Positions 10,210 through 19,224 of a stretch of DNA of 64,000 bases are shown in pieces. The notes beneath the pieces are model-generated. The model had not been told where the DNA came from. It made no database searches and saw only the letters and a program-made list of their open reading frames with translations. How positions within the stretch are numbered: the first letter of the stretch is position 1; every line of letters begins with the position of its first letter. Made by a program: the position numbers and the translations under genes. The stretch spans positions 1 to 64,000 of the forward strand of contig NZ_FXYY01000012.1 in NCBI RefSeq assembly GCF_900169165.1, in the 5' to 3' direction. The DNA is from Brevibacterium linens ATCC 9172 (lineage in GTDB: Bacteria > Actinomycetota > Actinomycetes > Actinomycetales > Brevibacteriaceae).

Positions 10210-10872
10210 ATGAGCACATCCGCCGATGCGACGTCACCGACGACGTCCTTGGCGAATCACGCCTATGAGATCCTGCGGCACCGGCTCATCATGCTCGACA
10301 TCGCTCCCGGCGATCCGATCAACGAGGCGGCCCTGAGCTCCGAGCTCGACGTCGGGCGAACCCCCATCCGAGAGGCCCTCAAACGCCTCGAGCGCGATCA
10401 CCTCGTCGTGTCGTATCCGCGGCGCGGGACCTTCGCCACGAATGTCGACCTCACCGATCTGTCGACGATCTCGGAGATGCGCGAGGCTCTCGAACCGATC
10501 GCCGCCAGGCGCGCGGCGCGCAACCTCACCCCGGAGCGGCGCATGGACTTCACGGCCGCCATCGCCGACCTCAGGGCGCTCGAGGCGACCGACGAGCAGC
10601 GCACTCTCATGGAGCGCGACCTCGACGTCCATCGCCTCATCTACAGCTCTGTGGACAACCCGCACCTGTCGGAGACCCTCATCCGCCTCGACGATCTGGC
10701 CACCCGCATCTGGTGTCTGGTCATCCCGGGGATCCCGGATCTCGTCACCCACATCCGCGAGCACATCGATCTGCTCGAGGCGATCCTCGACGGCGATGAG
10801 GAGGCCGTCGCCGCCCGCGCCGCCGAGCACGTCCGCGAGTTCGACAAGACCGTCCGCTCCACCTTGCGCTGA
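10210..10872 (+). CDS. GntR-family (FCD subfamily) regulator divergent from glyA-sox
   Basis: Start chosen at the ATG at 10210 (GAGGAG 8 bases upstream), giving 220 residues; an in-frame TTG at 10180 is weaker. The winged helix-turn-helix runs from YEILRHRLIMLDIAPGDPIN to GRTPIREALKRLERDHLV. The FCD domain follows, with the typical acidic/histidine metal pocket (ERDLDVHRLIY, HIREHIDLLEAIL, ARAAEHVREF). It is transcribed away from the glyA-soxBDAG-sdaA-purU operon, with a palindrome in the shared promoter region. It therefore most likely controls sarcosine/glycine catabolism. Ligand unknown. Confidence 0.9.
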   Translation: MSTSADATSPTTSLANHAYEILRHRLIMLDIAPGDPINEAALSSELDVGRTPIREALKRLERDHLVVSYPRRGTFATNVDLTDLSTISEMREALEPIAARRAARNLTPERRMDFTAAIADLRALEATDEQRTLMERDLDVHRLIYSSVDNPHLSETLIRLDDLATRIWCLVIPGIPDLVTHIREHIDLLEAILDGDEEAVAARAAEHVREFDKTVRSTLR

Positions 10873-10889
10873 GCGCCGGCAGTCACATC

Positions 10890-11582
10890 TCAGTGACCGC
10901 CGAGCCGCTGCGACACCCGTTTGGCAGCTTGGACGCAATGTTCGCCGAGTTCGGCGACTCGGTCGGCATCGGTGCGGAATTTCGGTGCGGCGATGAGGAT
11001 CGCTGCGGTGACCTCTCCGCGATGATCGCGCACCGGCGCGGCGATGCCGACCTCGTGCGGTGAGGTCTCTGCATCGTTGAGGGCATAGGCGAAACCGTCG
11101 GCGTGTCCTGTTCCGGCCGCGGCGTTGAGGAACACCTTCACCGAGGCGCTGCCCTCCGTTCGGTACCTCGACCCCAGACTGGAGGTGTGCTTGACCGGCT
11201 GGGGACTCGGTATCTGCTCGACCGTGATCGCCTCCGCCCCGTCCCAGACCATCAGCGCACTCGTCTCCGTGGTCGTGCGCGTGAGCGTCTGCAGGATCGG
11301 GTAGGCGGCACGTCGGACGTCGAGGTCGGCCAGCAGCGGCCCGGCGATCGCAATGATCCCGAGGCCGAGGCGATACCGTTTGGACGGCACCTGCTCGACG
11401 ATACCCTCCTGCTCGAGTGAGGCGAGGATGCGTGACACCGAACTCTTGTGCAACCCCACACGCGGTGCGATTTCAGTGACTCCGAGTTCCTGTCGATCGG
11501 GTGAGAAGCATCGGAGGATGGCCACGGTGTTCTCGATGACCGAGGCGCCGCGTCGTGACTGGTCGGAAGAGTGTGGGGACAT
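10890..11582 (-). CDS. IclR-family transcriptional regulator
   Basis: A 230-residue protein with an N-terminal IclR helix-turn-helix (VIENTVAILRCFSPDRQELGVTEIA, VGLHKSSVSRILASLEQEGIV) and a C-terminal effector domain (YRLGLGIIAIAG, VGIAAPVRDHRGEVTAAILIAAP). It lies downstream of, and on the same strand as, the MHS transporter and creatinase genes, 108 bases after creatinase. It converges with the GntR gene, leaving only 17 bases between their ends. Context suggests control of creatine uptake and hydrolysis; the palindrome before the transporter gene is a candidate binding site. Confidence 0.9.
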   Translation of the reverse strand: MSPHSSDQSRRGASVIENTVAILRCFSPDRQELGVTEIAPRVGLHKSSVSRILASLEQEGIVEQVPSKRYRLGLGIIAIAGPLLADLDVRRAAYPILQTLTRTTTETSALMVWDGAEAITVEQIPSPQPVKHTSSLGSRYRTEGSASVKVFLNAAAGTGHADGFAYALNDAETSPHEVGIAAPVRDHRGEVTAAILIAAPKFRTDADRVAELGEHCVQAAKRVSQRLGGH

Positions 11583-11690
11583 GTGGTGATTATATTCGCA
11601 GGCGATCGCGCCGGCCGGTGCTACGAGACGATGTGCGCTCGCAGAACCGGCCGACGCCCAGGTTCTCGGTCGATTCGAACGGACTGCCGA

Positions 11691-12944
11691 TCAGGCCGGA
11701 ATGATGTTGTGTTCGGGGCCGAAGGGGAACTTCGTGATGTCCTCGGATTCGTCCTCCCCGACGACGACGATGTCGTGTTCGCGGTATCCGCCGGCGCCCG
11801 GCTGCCCCTCGGGAATGGTGATCATCGGTTCCATGGAGATGACCATGCCCGGCTCGATGACGGTGTCGATGTCCTCGCGCAGTTCGAGCCCGGCCTCGCG
11901 CCCGTAGTAGTGGCTGAGCACGCCGAAGGAATGCCCGTAGCCGAAAGTGCGGTTGGCGAAGAGCCCGTTCTCGAGATAGATCTCGTTGAGCTCGGCCGCG
12001 ATGTCCTGGCACACGGCGCCCGGCTTGATGAGTTCGATGCCGCGCTTATGCACCTCGACGTTGACATTCCACAGCTCGAGCGAATGCTCATCGGGCTGAC
12101 CGTAGAAGAGTGTGCGCTCCAGTGCCGTGTAGTAGCCGGTCGGCATCGGGAAGCAGTTGAGGCTGAGGATGTCACCCTTGCGGACCTTGCGCGTGGTCGC
12201 CCAGTTGTGGGCGCCGTCGGTGTTGATCCCCGACTGGAACCACACCCACGTGTCTCGAACCTCCTGGTCGGGGAAGGTCTTCGCGATCTCGTGAACCATC
12301 GCCTCGGTGCCGATGAGAGCGACCTCGTACTCGCTGATCCCTTCGGTGATCGCCTCTCTGATCGCCTCGCCGCCGAGGTCGCCGATCCTAGCGCTGTGCT
12401 TGATCACCTCGATCTCCTCGGCCGACTTGATCATCCGCTGGCGCATGGCCTCGTGGGAGACGTCGACGAGCGTTGCGTCCGGGAATGCACCCTGGATCCG
12501 ATTGCGGTTCTCCAGCGGCAGATTGTCGTCCTCGACGCCGAGGCGGCGGGGATTGCCGATCCCACGTTGACGCAATCCCTCTTGGATCGCGAAGTAGTAG
12601 TTGTCCCGACGCCAATCGGTGTAGACGATGTTTTCGCCGTAGCTGGTCCGCCAGGGCATGCCGGCGTCGATGTTCGCGGTGATGGTGACCGTGTCGTCGG
12701 GCGTGACGACCATGGCATAGGACCTGCCGAAGTAGGTGAAGAGGAAGTCAGAGTAGTACTTGATGTTGTGGTACGAGGTGAGGATCACGGCGTCGAGCTC
12801 CTTCTCGGCCATGATCGAACGCAGTCCGGTCAGCCTGCGCTCCATCTCCGCGTCGGAGAACGTCAGTGGTGTCTTCGACCCGTTGTGCAGGACCTTGATT
12901 CGCTCCAGGTCGGCGACGGATGCGTTGTCGGCGAAGGTGGTCAT
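11691..12944 (-). CDS. Creatinase (creatine amidinohydrolase)
   Basis: Hydrolyses creatine to sarcosine and urea. The 417-residue protein has the pita-bread fold shared with M24 aminopeptidases but matches creatinase in detail: TSYHNIKYYSDFLFTYFGR, NIVYTDWRRDNYY, MIKSAEEIEVIKHSARI, WFQSGINTDGAHN (catalytic His246), ILSLNCFPMPTGYYTALERT, FGYGHSFGVLSHYYGREAGL, and the closing FPFGPEHNII. The metal-ligand pattern of M24 peptidases is not preserved, as expected for this metal-free hydrolase. It is downstream of an MHS transporter and close to the sarcosine oxidase operon, which would consume its product. No urease is visible in the window. Confidence 0.93.
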   Translation of the reverse strand: MTTFADNASVADLERIKVLHNGSKTPLTFSDAEMERRLTGLRSIMAEKELDAVILTSYHNIKYYSDFLFTYFGRSYAMVVTPDDTVTITANIDAGMPWRTSYGENIVYTDWRRDNYYFAIQEGLRQRGIGNPRRLGVEDDNLPLENRNRIQGAFPDATLVDVSHEAMRQRMIKSAEEIEVIKHSARIGDLGGEAIREAITEGISEYEVALIGTEAMVHEIAKTFPDQEVRDTWVWFQSGINTDGAHNWATTRKVRKGDILSLNCFPMPTGYYTALERTLFYGQPDEHSLELWNVNVEVHKRGIELIKPGAVCQDIAAELNEIYLENGLFANRTFGYGHSFGVLSHYYGREAGLELREDIDTVIEPGMVISMEPMITIPEGQPGAGGYREHDIVVVGEDESEDITKFPFGPEHNIIPA

Positions 12945-13044
12945 CGTTTTCTCCTATTCGTTCGGCACGGCTGCGCGTCGGGCACAGCCGCGTGTGATTG
13001 ACAGCTGCGCGTCCGGCGAGCTGCGAGAGTGGCGGCTGCGCTCG

Positions 13045-14394
13045 TCAGACTTCGCGCAGGGGTTTGTGGAAGGTCTCCTTGGCGCAGATGACAGCGCCCA
13101 AGCAGACGGCCGCGGCGGCCATGAGGTACCAGCCGGGAGCCAGGTTCGAGTTGGTCACCCCGATGAGCAGAGTGGCCATGAACGGCGCCGTACCGCCGAA
13201 CAGCGCGTTGGAGACGTTGAAGCTCACGGCAAATCCGGTGTAGCGGATCCGGGTCGGGAACATCTCTGCAAGGAAGCTCGGCAGGGTGCCGTCGTTGAGC
13301 GTGAGCATGGCCCCGAGGGCGATCTCAATGAGGACGACGACAGCGAAGCTTCCGGTATCGAGGAGCATGAAGGCAGGCACCGTGAGGACGATGAAGCAGA
13401 TGGAGGCGATGGTGAGCATCCGTTTGCGCCCGAACCGGTCGGAGGCCAGACCGGTGAGCAGGATGAAGCCGATGTAGGTCGCAAGAGCAATGGTCGTGGC
13501 GATGAATGATTCCGTCGCCCCGTAGCCGAGTTCCGTGGTGAGATACGTGGGCATGTAGGTGAGGACGACGTAGAAGCCGACAGCATTGAGCAGGACCGCG
13601 CACATCGCGATGAGCAGCGGACGCCAGTGATCACGGAACATCGCGAACACCGGGGCCTTGATGACCTCGTCCTGCTGCGCGAGCTCACGGAAGGCCGGGG
13701 TGTCCTCGAGCCGGGTGCGGATGTAACGGCCGATGAGTCCCATGGGCGCGGCGAGGAAGAACGGGAGCCTCCAACCCCAGGTCTCCAGCTGAACGTCGGT
13801 GAGGGCAGCGGACAGCACTGCGGCCAGCACGGAGCCCAGCAGCAGGCCGGTCGCCGTGCTGGCGGGAACCACTGCCGCGTACAGTCCGCGTCGCCGCGGT
13901 GGTGCGTATTCGACGAGGAACGCCGAGGCGCCCGCATATTCGCCTGCCGCGGAGAATCCTTGGACGAGGCGGACGACGAGCAGCAGCACCGGTGCGAGGA
14001 AGCCGGCGACGGCGAAGCTCGGCAGCAGACCGATCGCAAAGGTCGAGACCGACATGATGAGGATCGACACGGACAGTGCTGAGCGGCGTCCGATCTTGTC
14101 CCCGATATGTCCCCAGATGAAGCCGCCGATGGGACGGACGACGAAGGACACGGCAAAGACCGCGAAGGTCGACAGGAGAGCGAGATTGCCTTCGGACCTG
14201 GGAAAGAAGACGAGCGAGATCGTGGTGGCGAAATAGCCGTATACCCCGTAGTCGAACCATTCGACGAAGTTGCCGACGAAGCTGGCCGAGACGACACGTC
14301 GCAGCGTCCGCTTATGTTCGAGTGTGGGGTGCTCGGACGATGACGGCCTCGTCTTCGCTGCGTCATTGTCCTCTGGAGCCAGGTCCGACTTCAT
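13045..14394 (-). CDS. MFS transporter, metabolite:H+ symporter (MHS) type
   Basis: A 449-residue, 12-segment permease from the ATG at 14394 (GGAG upstream). Family marks: VVSASFVGNFVEWFDYGVYGYFAT at the first helix, GGFIWGHIGDKIGRRSAL (loop 2-3 signature), VQGFSAAGEYAGASAFLVEYAPPRRRG, and RFGRKRM in the second half. Members import organic acids and zwitterions such as betaine, proline, shikimate or citrate. It is the first gene of an apparent operon with creatinase (100 bases apart), so creatine import is the obvious inference; nothing in the sequence alone fixes the substrate. Confidence 0.88.
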   Translation of the reverse strand: MKSDLAPEDNDAAKTRPSSSEHPTLEHKRTLRRVVSASFVGNFVEWFDYGVYGYFATTISLVFFPRSEGNLALLSTFAVFAVSFVVRPIGGFIWGHIGDKIGRRSALSVSILIMSVSTFAIGLLPSFAVAGFLAPVLLLVVRLVQGFSAAGEYAGASAFLVEYAPPRRRGLYAAVVPASTATGLLLGSVLAAVLSAALTDVQLETWGWRLPFFLAAPMGLIGRYIRTRLEDTPAFRELAQQDEVIKAPVFAMFRDHWRPLLIAMCAVLLNAVGFYVVLTYMPTYLTTELGYGATESFIATTIALATYIGFILLTGLASDRFGRKRMLTIASICFIVLTVPAFMLLDTGSFAVVVLIEIALGAMLTLNDGTLPSFLAEMFPTRIRYTGFAVSFNVSNALFGGTAPFMATLLIGVTNSNLAPGWYLMAAAAVCLGAVICAKETFHKPLREV

Positions 14395-14431
14395 TGTCTT
14401 CTCCGATGTGGTGGGCGGCTGAGATTCCCAA

Positions 14432-14459
14432 AGTTGCATTTATTGCAACTAGGTTGCAT
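14432..14459 (-). promoter_or_regulatory. Operator-like palindrome before the creatinase operon
   Basis: AGTTGCA (14432-14438) and TGCAACT (14444-14450) form a 7-bp inverted repeat with a 5-base spacer, and a third half-site GTTGCAT follows at 14453-14459. It lies 38-65 bases upstream of the transporter start codon, where a regulator would act. The nearby IclR protein is the most likely ligand-responsive binder (inference). Confidence 0.5.
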
Positions 14460-14515
14460 TCAACACTAAGATCATCGCATTCCCCGGTCAAGAGATTTCT
14501 GTCGGGAATGCGAAA

Positions 14516-14570
14516 GGACGGCGATCAGGCCCTGCCGGATTCAATATCCGACAGGGCCTGATCGCCGTCC
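14516..14570 (-). terminator. 24-bp stem-loop terminator
   Basis: Arms 14516-14539 and 14547-14570 pair with one mismatch around a 7-base AT-rich loop (TTCAATA). It lies 36 bases beyond the stop codon of the cytochrome-b-like gene and ahead of the MHS transporter promoter, so it probably ends the etfBA operon transcript. Only a short T run follows. Confidence 0.75.
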
Positions 14571-14606
14571 ATCTCGGCCTGACCGGCCGAGTGATGAGTG
14601 TCTGTC

Positions 14607-17039
14607 CTACCTGCTCGAAACGCGTCCGAAGAGATTCGCGATCGGAGCCAGCAGCAACGGCCTGGCCGCGAACCACCCGGCCACGACCACGACCATCGCG
14701 ACGAGGAACCAGATGAGCCCGGCCCAACCGAGCACATTCGTACCCGCGAACATGTACCCGAGATTCTGCCGCAGTCCGGTCGTGAACACGAGGAACACGT
14801 GGACGAGGATGAAGAACACGAAGAACAGCATCGTCGGGAAATGGATCGCACGAGCCAACGGCGCCGGGTAGAACTTGTTCAGCCTCGCAGCATCCTTCGG
14901 CCACCACTCGCTCATCCGCACACCCGTGATCGCCGCCAACGGAGCCGCGATGAACACGACGATGAAGTACATCAGCTGCTGGAGAGCGTTGTAGTTGACC
15001 CACGCCTCTTCCATCGGCCATTCCATCGTCGCGTACTGCAGCATCGCCGAGACCGCGTTCGGGAACACTTCCCAACTGGTCGGCACGATCCGCGCCCAAT
15101 GCCCGGACACGAACAGCAGCACGACGAAGACCACACCATTGGCCAGCCACAGCAGATCGAGGCTCGTGTGCAGCCAGAGGTTGATGCTGACCTTCTTCCC
15201 ACCCTTCTTCGGGGTGTAGAACGCCGGCGGCTTCTGCTGGTGACGCACCTGCAGACCCGACCGGATGATGAGCACCATGAAGAAGAGGTTGAGGAAGTGC
15301 GTCCACCGCACCCAGCCCGGGAACCCGGGATCGACGAATTCCGGGATGTGATACTCGCCCGGGTAGCGCTCGAGGAACTCCGGCACACCCGGCAGGGTCG
15401 TGACACCGCGGGCGGCGAGGATGAGGATCCCGGCCGCGACGATGAGTCCGCCGAGTCCCAGTCCGACGAGCTTCGACCACTGTCCCAGCGACTTCGAACC
15501 GATCATGACCGGTTCCTTCGTCGCTGCAGGCTTCGCCGAGGCAGTACTGCCCGAACCCGACGATGTGGCCTTCGCAGCCGGTGCCGTCTTCGCGGCCGGC
15601 TTGTCCGCGGTGCGTGCCGCAGCCTTGTCGTCGGCCTTCGCGGCGGGCTTGGCCATCGGCTTTCGCTGGGCAGGCTTGTCCGTGGTCTTCGCCGCGGGCT
15701 TGCCCATCGGCTTGCGCTGAGCGGGCTTCTTCTCGGCTCCGTCGGAGGACTTGTCCGACGCCGAGGCGGCTCCCGCTGCCACAGCACCTGCACCGGCAGC
15801 GGCTCCCGCACCTGCGGCTGCCGCACCGGCACCGACACCACCGATTCCGGTGCGTCGACCCTGGGGCTTCTTCTCACCGGATCCGTCGGCTGCCGCCGGC
15901 GTCGCATCCTGCTTCGCCTCGGCCGTCGACTGTGCATCATCGGCAGGCTTACCGGCCTCGGCAGATGCGGCATCGGTCGACGTGGTCTCAGCGGCCTTCT
16001 CCTCGGTCGGAGCCGAAGCGGCAGCCGAGCCTGCGGCAGGTTTGGCAGCGTGTGCGGGGGCGAACCCTTCCGGTGGCCAGGGGTCTCCCCCGGCGGTGCG
16101 GGGAAGTCCACGGCGCAGCGGAACATCGGAGAGTTCGCCGGCACCCGAGCCGCCAGCAGCAGCTGCGGCCACACCGGCACCGGCAGCACCGGCGCCAGCT
16201 GCGGCGGCAGCGGGAGCAGCGGACGACGATTCAGACGTGGAATCGACTGACGTATCAGCCAAGGCGGTTTCGGCAGAGTCGGCCTGAGCAGCGGATTCCT
16301 GCGCGGTGCTCTCGGCGGGCGCGGATACAGCCGCTGCCGGAGCAGCGTCGGCAGCCGAACCCCCAGCAGCCTTGACTCCGGCGGGCGCGAAGCCTTCCGG
16401 CGGCCAGGGGTCTCCGCCGGCGACGCGCGGCAGACCACGGCGCAACGGAACCTCGGCGGCGGGAGCAGATTCAGAGGCGGCAACGGCAGCGCCAGCCGCA
16501 GCTCCGGCACCGGCCGTTGCAGCGGCGGCAGCCGGGGCAGCCGACGACTGTTCGTCCGACTCGACGGACGCCGCGTCCTCGGTCGAATCCTCGACAGCGA
16601 CATCCTCTTCGACTGCAGGCTCCTCGGAAGCAGGCACTTCGGCCGACGCAGCGGGAGCGGCCGAAGCACCGGTGGCCTTCACCCCGGCAGGAGCGAGACC
16701 TTCCGGCGGCCACGGCTCTCCACCTTCAACGCGCGGCAGACCGCGGCGCAGCGGAACCTCGGCCGCAGTAACTGCCTCAACGGGCTCCTCGACCAATTCC
16801 TCAACGGGCTCTTCGGCTTCGGCGGAAGCCACGGTCCCCGTCGAATCCTCGGTCTCGGTCACATCGGACTCGGCCGCCTCGGCGGGGGAACCTTCATCCA
16901 GTTCCTCCGTCTCGGCAGTCTCCGGCAGCCACGACGCGCCCTCTTCCAAGGGTTCGCCGATGGTGCCGTCCGGGGGCCAGGGGTCTCCGCCTTCGACCCG
17001 GGGCAGACCCGAGCGCAGCGAACTGGAATAGGTGGCCAT
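14607..17039 (-). CDS. Cytochrome-b-like membrane protein with long repeat-bearing N-terminal region
   Basis: An 810-residue protein. Residues 1-510 are low-complexity (Ala/Pro/Glu/Ser rich, later Lys/Pro/Ala rich) and probably disordered. They carry four copies of an 18-residue motif of form LRxGLPRVxGGxPWPPxG at about 8-25, 97-114, 199-216 and 308-325. Residues 520-810 hold about five membrane segments with histidines suited to b-type haem (His581, His624, His733, His747), like the cytochrome b561 / Ni-hydrogenase-type cytochrome b domain. The ATG lies one base after the etfA stop. I infer a membrane partner that passes electrons from ETF to quinone; the role of the repeat region is unknown. 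Haem binding and quinone reduction are not proved by the sequence. Confidence 0.75.
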   Translation of the reverse strand: MATYSSSLRSGLPRVEGGDPWPPDGTIGEPLEEGASWLPETAETEELDEGSPAEAAESDVTETEDSTGTVASAEAEEPVEELVEEPVEAVTAAEVPLRRGLPRVEGGEPWPPEGLAPAGVKATGASAAPAASAEVPASEEPAVEEDVAVEDSTEDAASVESDEQSSAAPAAAAATAGAGAAAGAAVAASESAPAAEVPLRRGLPRVAGGDPWPPEGFAPAGVKAAGGSAADAAPAAAVSAPAESTAQESAAQADSAETALADTSVDSTSESSSAAPAAAAAGAGAAGAGVAAAAAGGSGAGELSDVPLRRGLPRTAGGDPWPPEGFAPAHAAKPAAGSAAASAPTEEKAAETTSTDAASAEAGKPADDAQSTAEAKQDATPAAADGSGEKKPQGRRTGIGGVGAGAAAAGAGAAAGAGAVAAGAASASDKSSDGAEKKPAQRKPMGKPAAKTTDKPAQRKPMAKPAAKADDKAAARTADKPAAKTAPAAKATSSGSGSTASAKPAATKEPVMIGSKSLGQWSKLVGLGLGGLIVAAGILILAARGVTTLPGVPEFLERYPGEYHIPEFVDPGFPGWVRWTHFLNLFFMVLIIRSGLQVRHQQKPPAFYTPKKGGKKVSINLWLHTSLDLLWLANGVVFVVLLFVSGHWARIVPTSWEVFPNAVSAMLQYATMEWPMEEAWVNYNALQQLMYFIVVFIAAPLAAITGVRMSEWWPKDAARLNKFYPAPLARAIHFPTMLFFVFFILVHVFLVFTTGLRQNLGYMFAGTNVLGWAGLIWFLVAMVVVVAGWFAARPLLLAPIANLFGRVSSR

Positions 17040-17040
17040 A

Positions 17041-18018
17041 TCAGGACTTGTTCTCGCTCAGTGATTCGATGGCCTGGGGAACGACCTTGAACAGGTCGCC
17101 GACAACACCGAAATCGGCGATGTCGAAGATCGGAGCTTCGGCGTCCTTGTTGACCGCGACGATGGTCTTCGAGGTCTGCATACCCGCCTTGTGCTGAATC
17201 GCACCGGAGATGCCGAGAGCCACATAGAGCTGCGGGGACACCGACACACCGGTCTGGCCGACCTGGTGCGACTGGGCGATGTAACCGGCATCGACGGCCG
17301 CACGGGAGGCACCGACGGCAGCACCGAGGGTATCGGCGAACTCGCCGACGAGCTCGAAGGACTCCTCCGAACCGACGCCGCGACCACCCGAGACGACCTT
17401 CTGCGCACCGCGCAGCTCGGGACGCGAGGAGGTTTCGACAACAGCTTCGAACGAATCGATCGCAGCCGAGCGCTTACCGGAATCGGCAACCTCGAGGGCC
17501 TGCGTGTTCGCGGACTGTGCCTCGGCGCGGGCTTCGATCGAACCCAGACGCACGGTGACGATGGGCGCACCGAAGGTCGGGGCCGAGGAGGCGGTGTAGC
17601 CGCCGCCGTACACGGAGTGGTTGGCCACGATGCCCTCGGAGTCGCGTTCGAGTCCGATGGCGTCGACGGACACGGCTGACCCGCTGCGCACGGCGTAGCG
17701 ACCGGCGATGTCACGACCATCGAGGGTATTGGGCACAAGCACGGCGTCGGGCGCGGTGAGCTCCGCAGCTGCGGCCACGGCGTCGACGGCCGCGGTGCCG
17801 AGGTTGCCCTCGGCGGCTGCGGCGGTCAGGGTCGACACGGCACCGAGTTCGGCGGCCTTCTCGGCAGCGGCGTCGGCGCTGCCGGCGGCGAGCACGAGGG
17901 CGACGGGCGAGCCGATCTCAGCGGCACCGCCGAGCAGTTCGGCGGCCGGCTTCTCCAGCTGGCCTTCGGCATCGGCGGTGAGGACGACGAGAACGGAATC
18001 CTGCGGGAATTCTGACAT
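17041..18018 (-). CDS. etfA: Electron transfer flavoprotein alpha subunit
   Basis: ETF collects electrons from flavin dehydrogenases (acyl-CoA, dimethylglycine and others) and hands them to the respiratory chain. The 325-residue product ends with the conserved FAD-binding domain ([72 protein letters not shown]). Start ATG at 18018 with AAGGAG upstream, 11 bases after etfB. It is followed almost without gap by the cytochrome-b-like gene. Length is normal. Confidence 0.95.
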   Translation of the reverse strand: MSEFPQDSVLVVLTADAEGQLEKPAAELLGGAAEIGSPVALVLAAGSADAAAEKAAELGAVSTLTAAAAEGNLGTAAVDAVAAAAELTAPDAVLVPNTLDGRDIAGRYAVRSGSAVSVDAIGLERDSEGIVANHSVYGGGYTASSAPTFGAPIVTVRLGSIEARAEAQSANTQALEVADSGKRSAAIDSFEAVVETSSRPELRGAQKVVSGGRGVGSEESFELVGEFADTLGAAVGASRAAVDAGYIAQSHQVGQTGVSVSPQLYVALGISGAIQHKAGMQTSKTIVAVNKDAEAPIFDIADFGVVGDLFKVVPQAIESLSENKS

Positions 18019-18029
18019 GACGATTCTCC

Positions 18030-18806
18030 TTAGGCCAGACGGTTCTTGGTGAGGTATTCGGCGAGTTCGACTCCGCCATTGCCTTCGTCGACGACCTTCT
18101 CGCCGGCTTCGCGCGGCGGCTTCTCGGCGACGGTGACCATGATCGAACGCGCGGTCGACTGATCTTCGGCGTCGATGTCGAGATCGGCCAGGCTGATGAC
18201 CTCGAAGGGCTTCTTCTTCGCTGCCATGATGCCCTTGAAGTTCGGGAATCGGGCCTCGGGAAGCGCCTCGGTGATGGAGATGACGGCGGGCAGTTCGGCC
18301 GAGACCTGCTGCTTGCCGCCTTCGATGGCGCGGCTGCCGGAGACCTTGCCGCCTTCCAGTTCGACAGTCGTCAGGCCGGTCACGTGCGGGTAGTCGAGAT
18401 GCTCGGCGAGCATCGCCGGCATCATGCCGCCGTTGCCGTCGGTGGAGACGTTGCCGGTGACGACGAGGTCGTACTCACCGCGGCGCAGAGCAGCGGCGAG
18501 CACCTCGGCGGTCAGCCCGAGATCGGCACCGCCCAGCGACTCGTCGGCCACGTGCACGGCATTGTCGGCGCCCATGGCCAGACCCTTGCGGATCGTGGCG
18601 GTCGCGGTATCGGGCGCCATCGAGATGACGGTCACCTCGGTGTCGCCGTCGGAGTCCTTCTGCGTCAGCGCGACCTCGAGGGCACGCTCACCGATCTCGT
18701 CGAGGACGGCTTCCGAGGCGCCGCGATCGGCAAGCCCGGTTTCCAAGTTCAACTTGCGGTCGCCGTAGGTATCCGGGACCTCTTTGACCAACACCGCGAT
18801 CTTCAA
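18030..18806 (-). CDS. etfB: Electron transfer flavoprotein beta subunit
   Basis: The 258-residue partner of EtfA. It starts at a TTG (18806) preceded by AAGGAG. It shows the family features [15 protein letters not shown], the AMP-binding region [24 protein letters not shown], and the [21 protein letters not shown] segment. First gene of etfB-etfA-cytochrome-b-like operon. A TTG start together with an operator-like palindrome upstream suggests controlled expression. Confidence 0.95.
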   Translation of the reverse strand: MKIAVLVKEVPDTYGDRKLNLETGLADRGASEAVLDEIGERALEVALTQKDSDGDTEVTVISMAPDTATATIRKGLAMGADNAVHVADESLGGADLGLTAEVLAAALRRGEYDLVVTGNVSTDGNGGMMPAMLAEHLDYPHVTGLTTVELEGGKVSGSRAIEGGKQQVSAELPAVISITEALPEARFPNFKGIMAAKKKPFEVISLADLDIDAEDQSTARSIMVTVAEKPPREAGEKVVDEGNGGVELAEYLTKNRLA

Positions 18807-19224
18807 GGATGACTCCTTAGGTTCGTGAAGCAGTTCCAGCTGCGTGAGACTTTCGTCTCATAATCTACAGGTGGCTGATTTCCGTCCGTTGACCGGGTCC
18901 AGGTAAGAACCGGCCATGTCCATCACCCATGGTACGTGGTAGGCACCACAGATATCTCCGTTACTGTACGAACGATCGACAGAATTTGTCCAGCGCGTCG
19001 GACTCCGCAACCATGCGGACTTTCCTCGCCGAGGCGGGGCCCCTGTCGTCGACGACGGGACCTCGACGCAGGGTCATCCCCTCGCCGAGGCGGGGCCCTA
19101 GAATGGGAAGGAGACCGACCAGTCCTCCCGGTGCCCACCGCCGCCTCTCCGCGCGAGTGCATCAGGGCAGGTTGAACGCAGAGGTCGCAGGCAAGACGCA
19201 GACATCAACGGTGAAGGAGCGCCC
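18807..19224. other. Divergent intergenic region etfB / asnC with operator-like site and direct repeats
   Basis: 418 bases without a gene. It holds TGAGAC-TTTC-GTCTCA (18845-18860), a perfect 6-bp inverted repeat 39-54 bases before etfB and a candidate repressor site. It also holds two direct copies of CCTCGCCGAGGCGGGGCCC (19024-19042 and 19080-19098, 56 bases apart) ahead of the AsnC-family gene. No clear promoter hexamers could be fixed. Confidence 0.5.

Noticed and set aside
11691-12944. Naming the M24-fold protein an Xaa-Pro aminopeptidase
   Set aside because: Segments around the active site match creatinase closely and the peptidase metal ligands are not kept; the sox context agrees.
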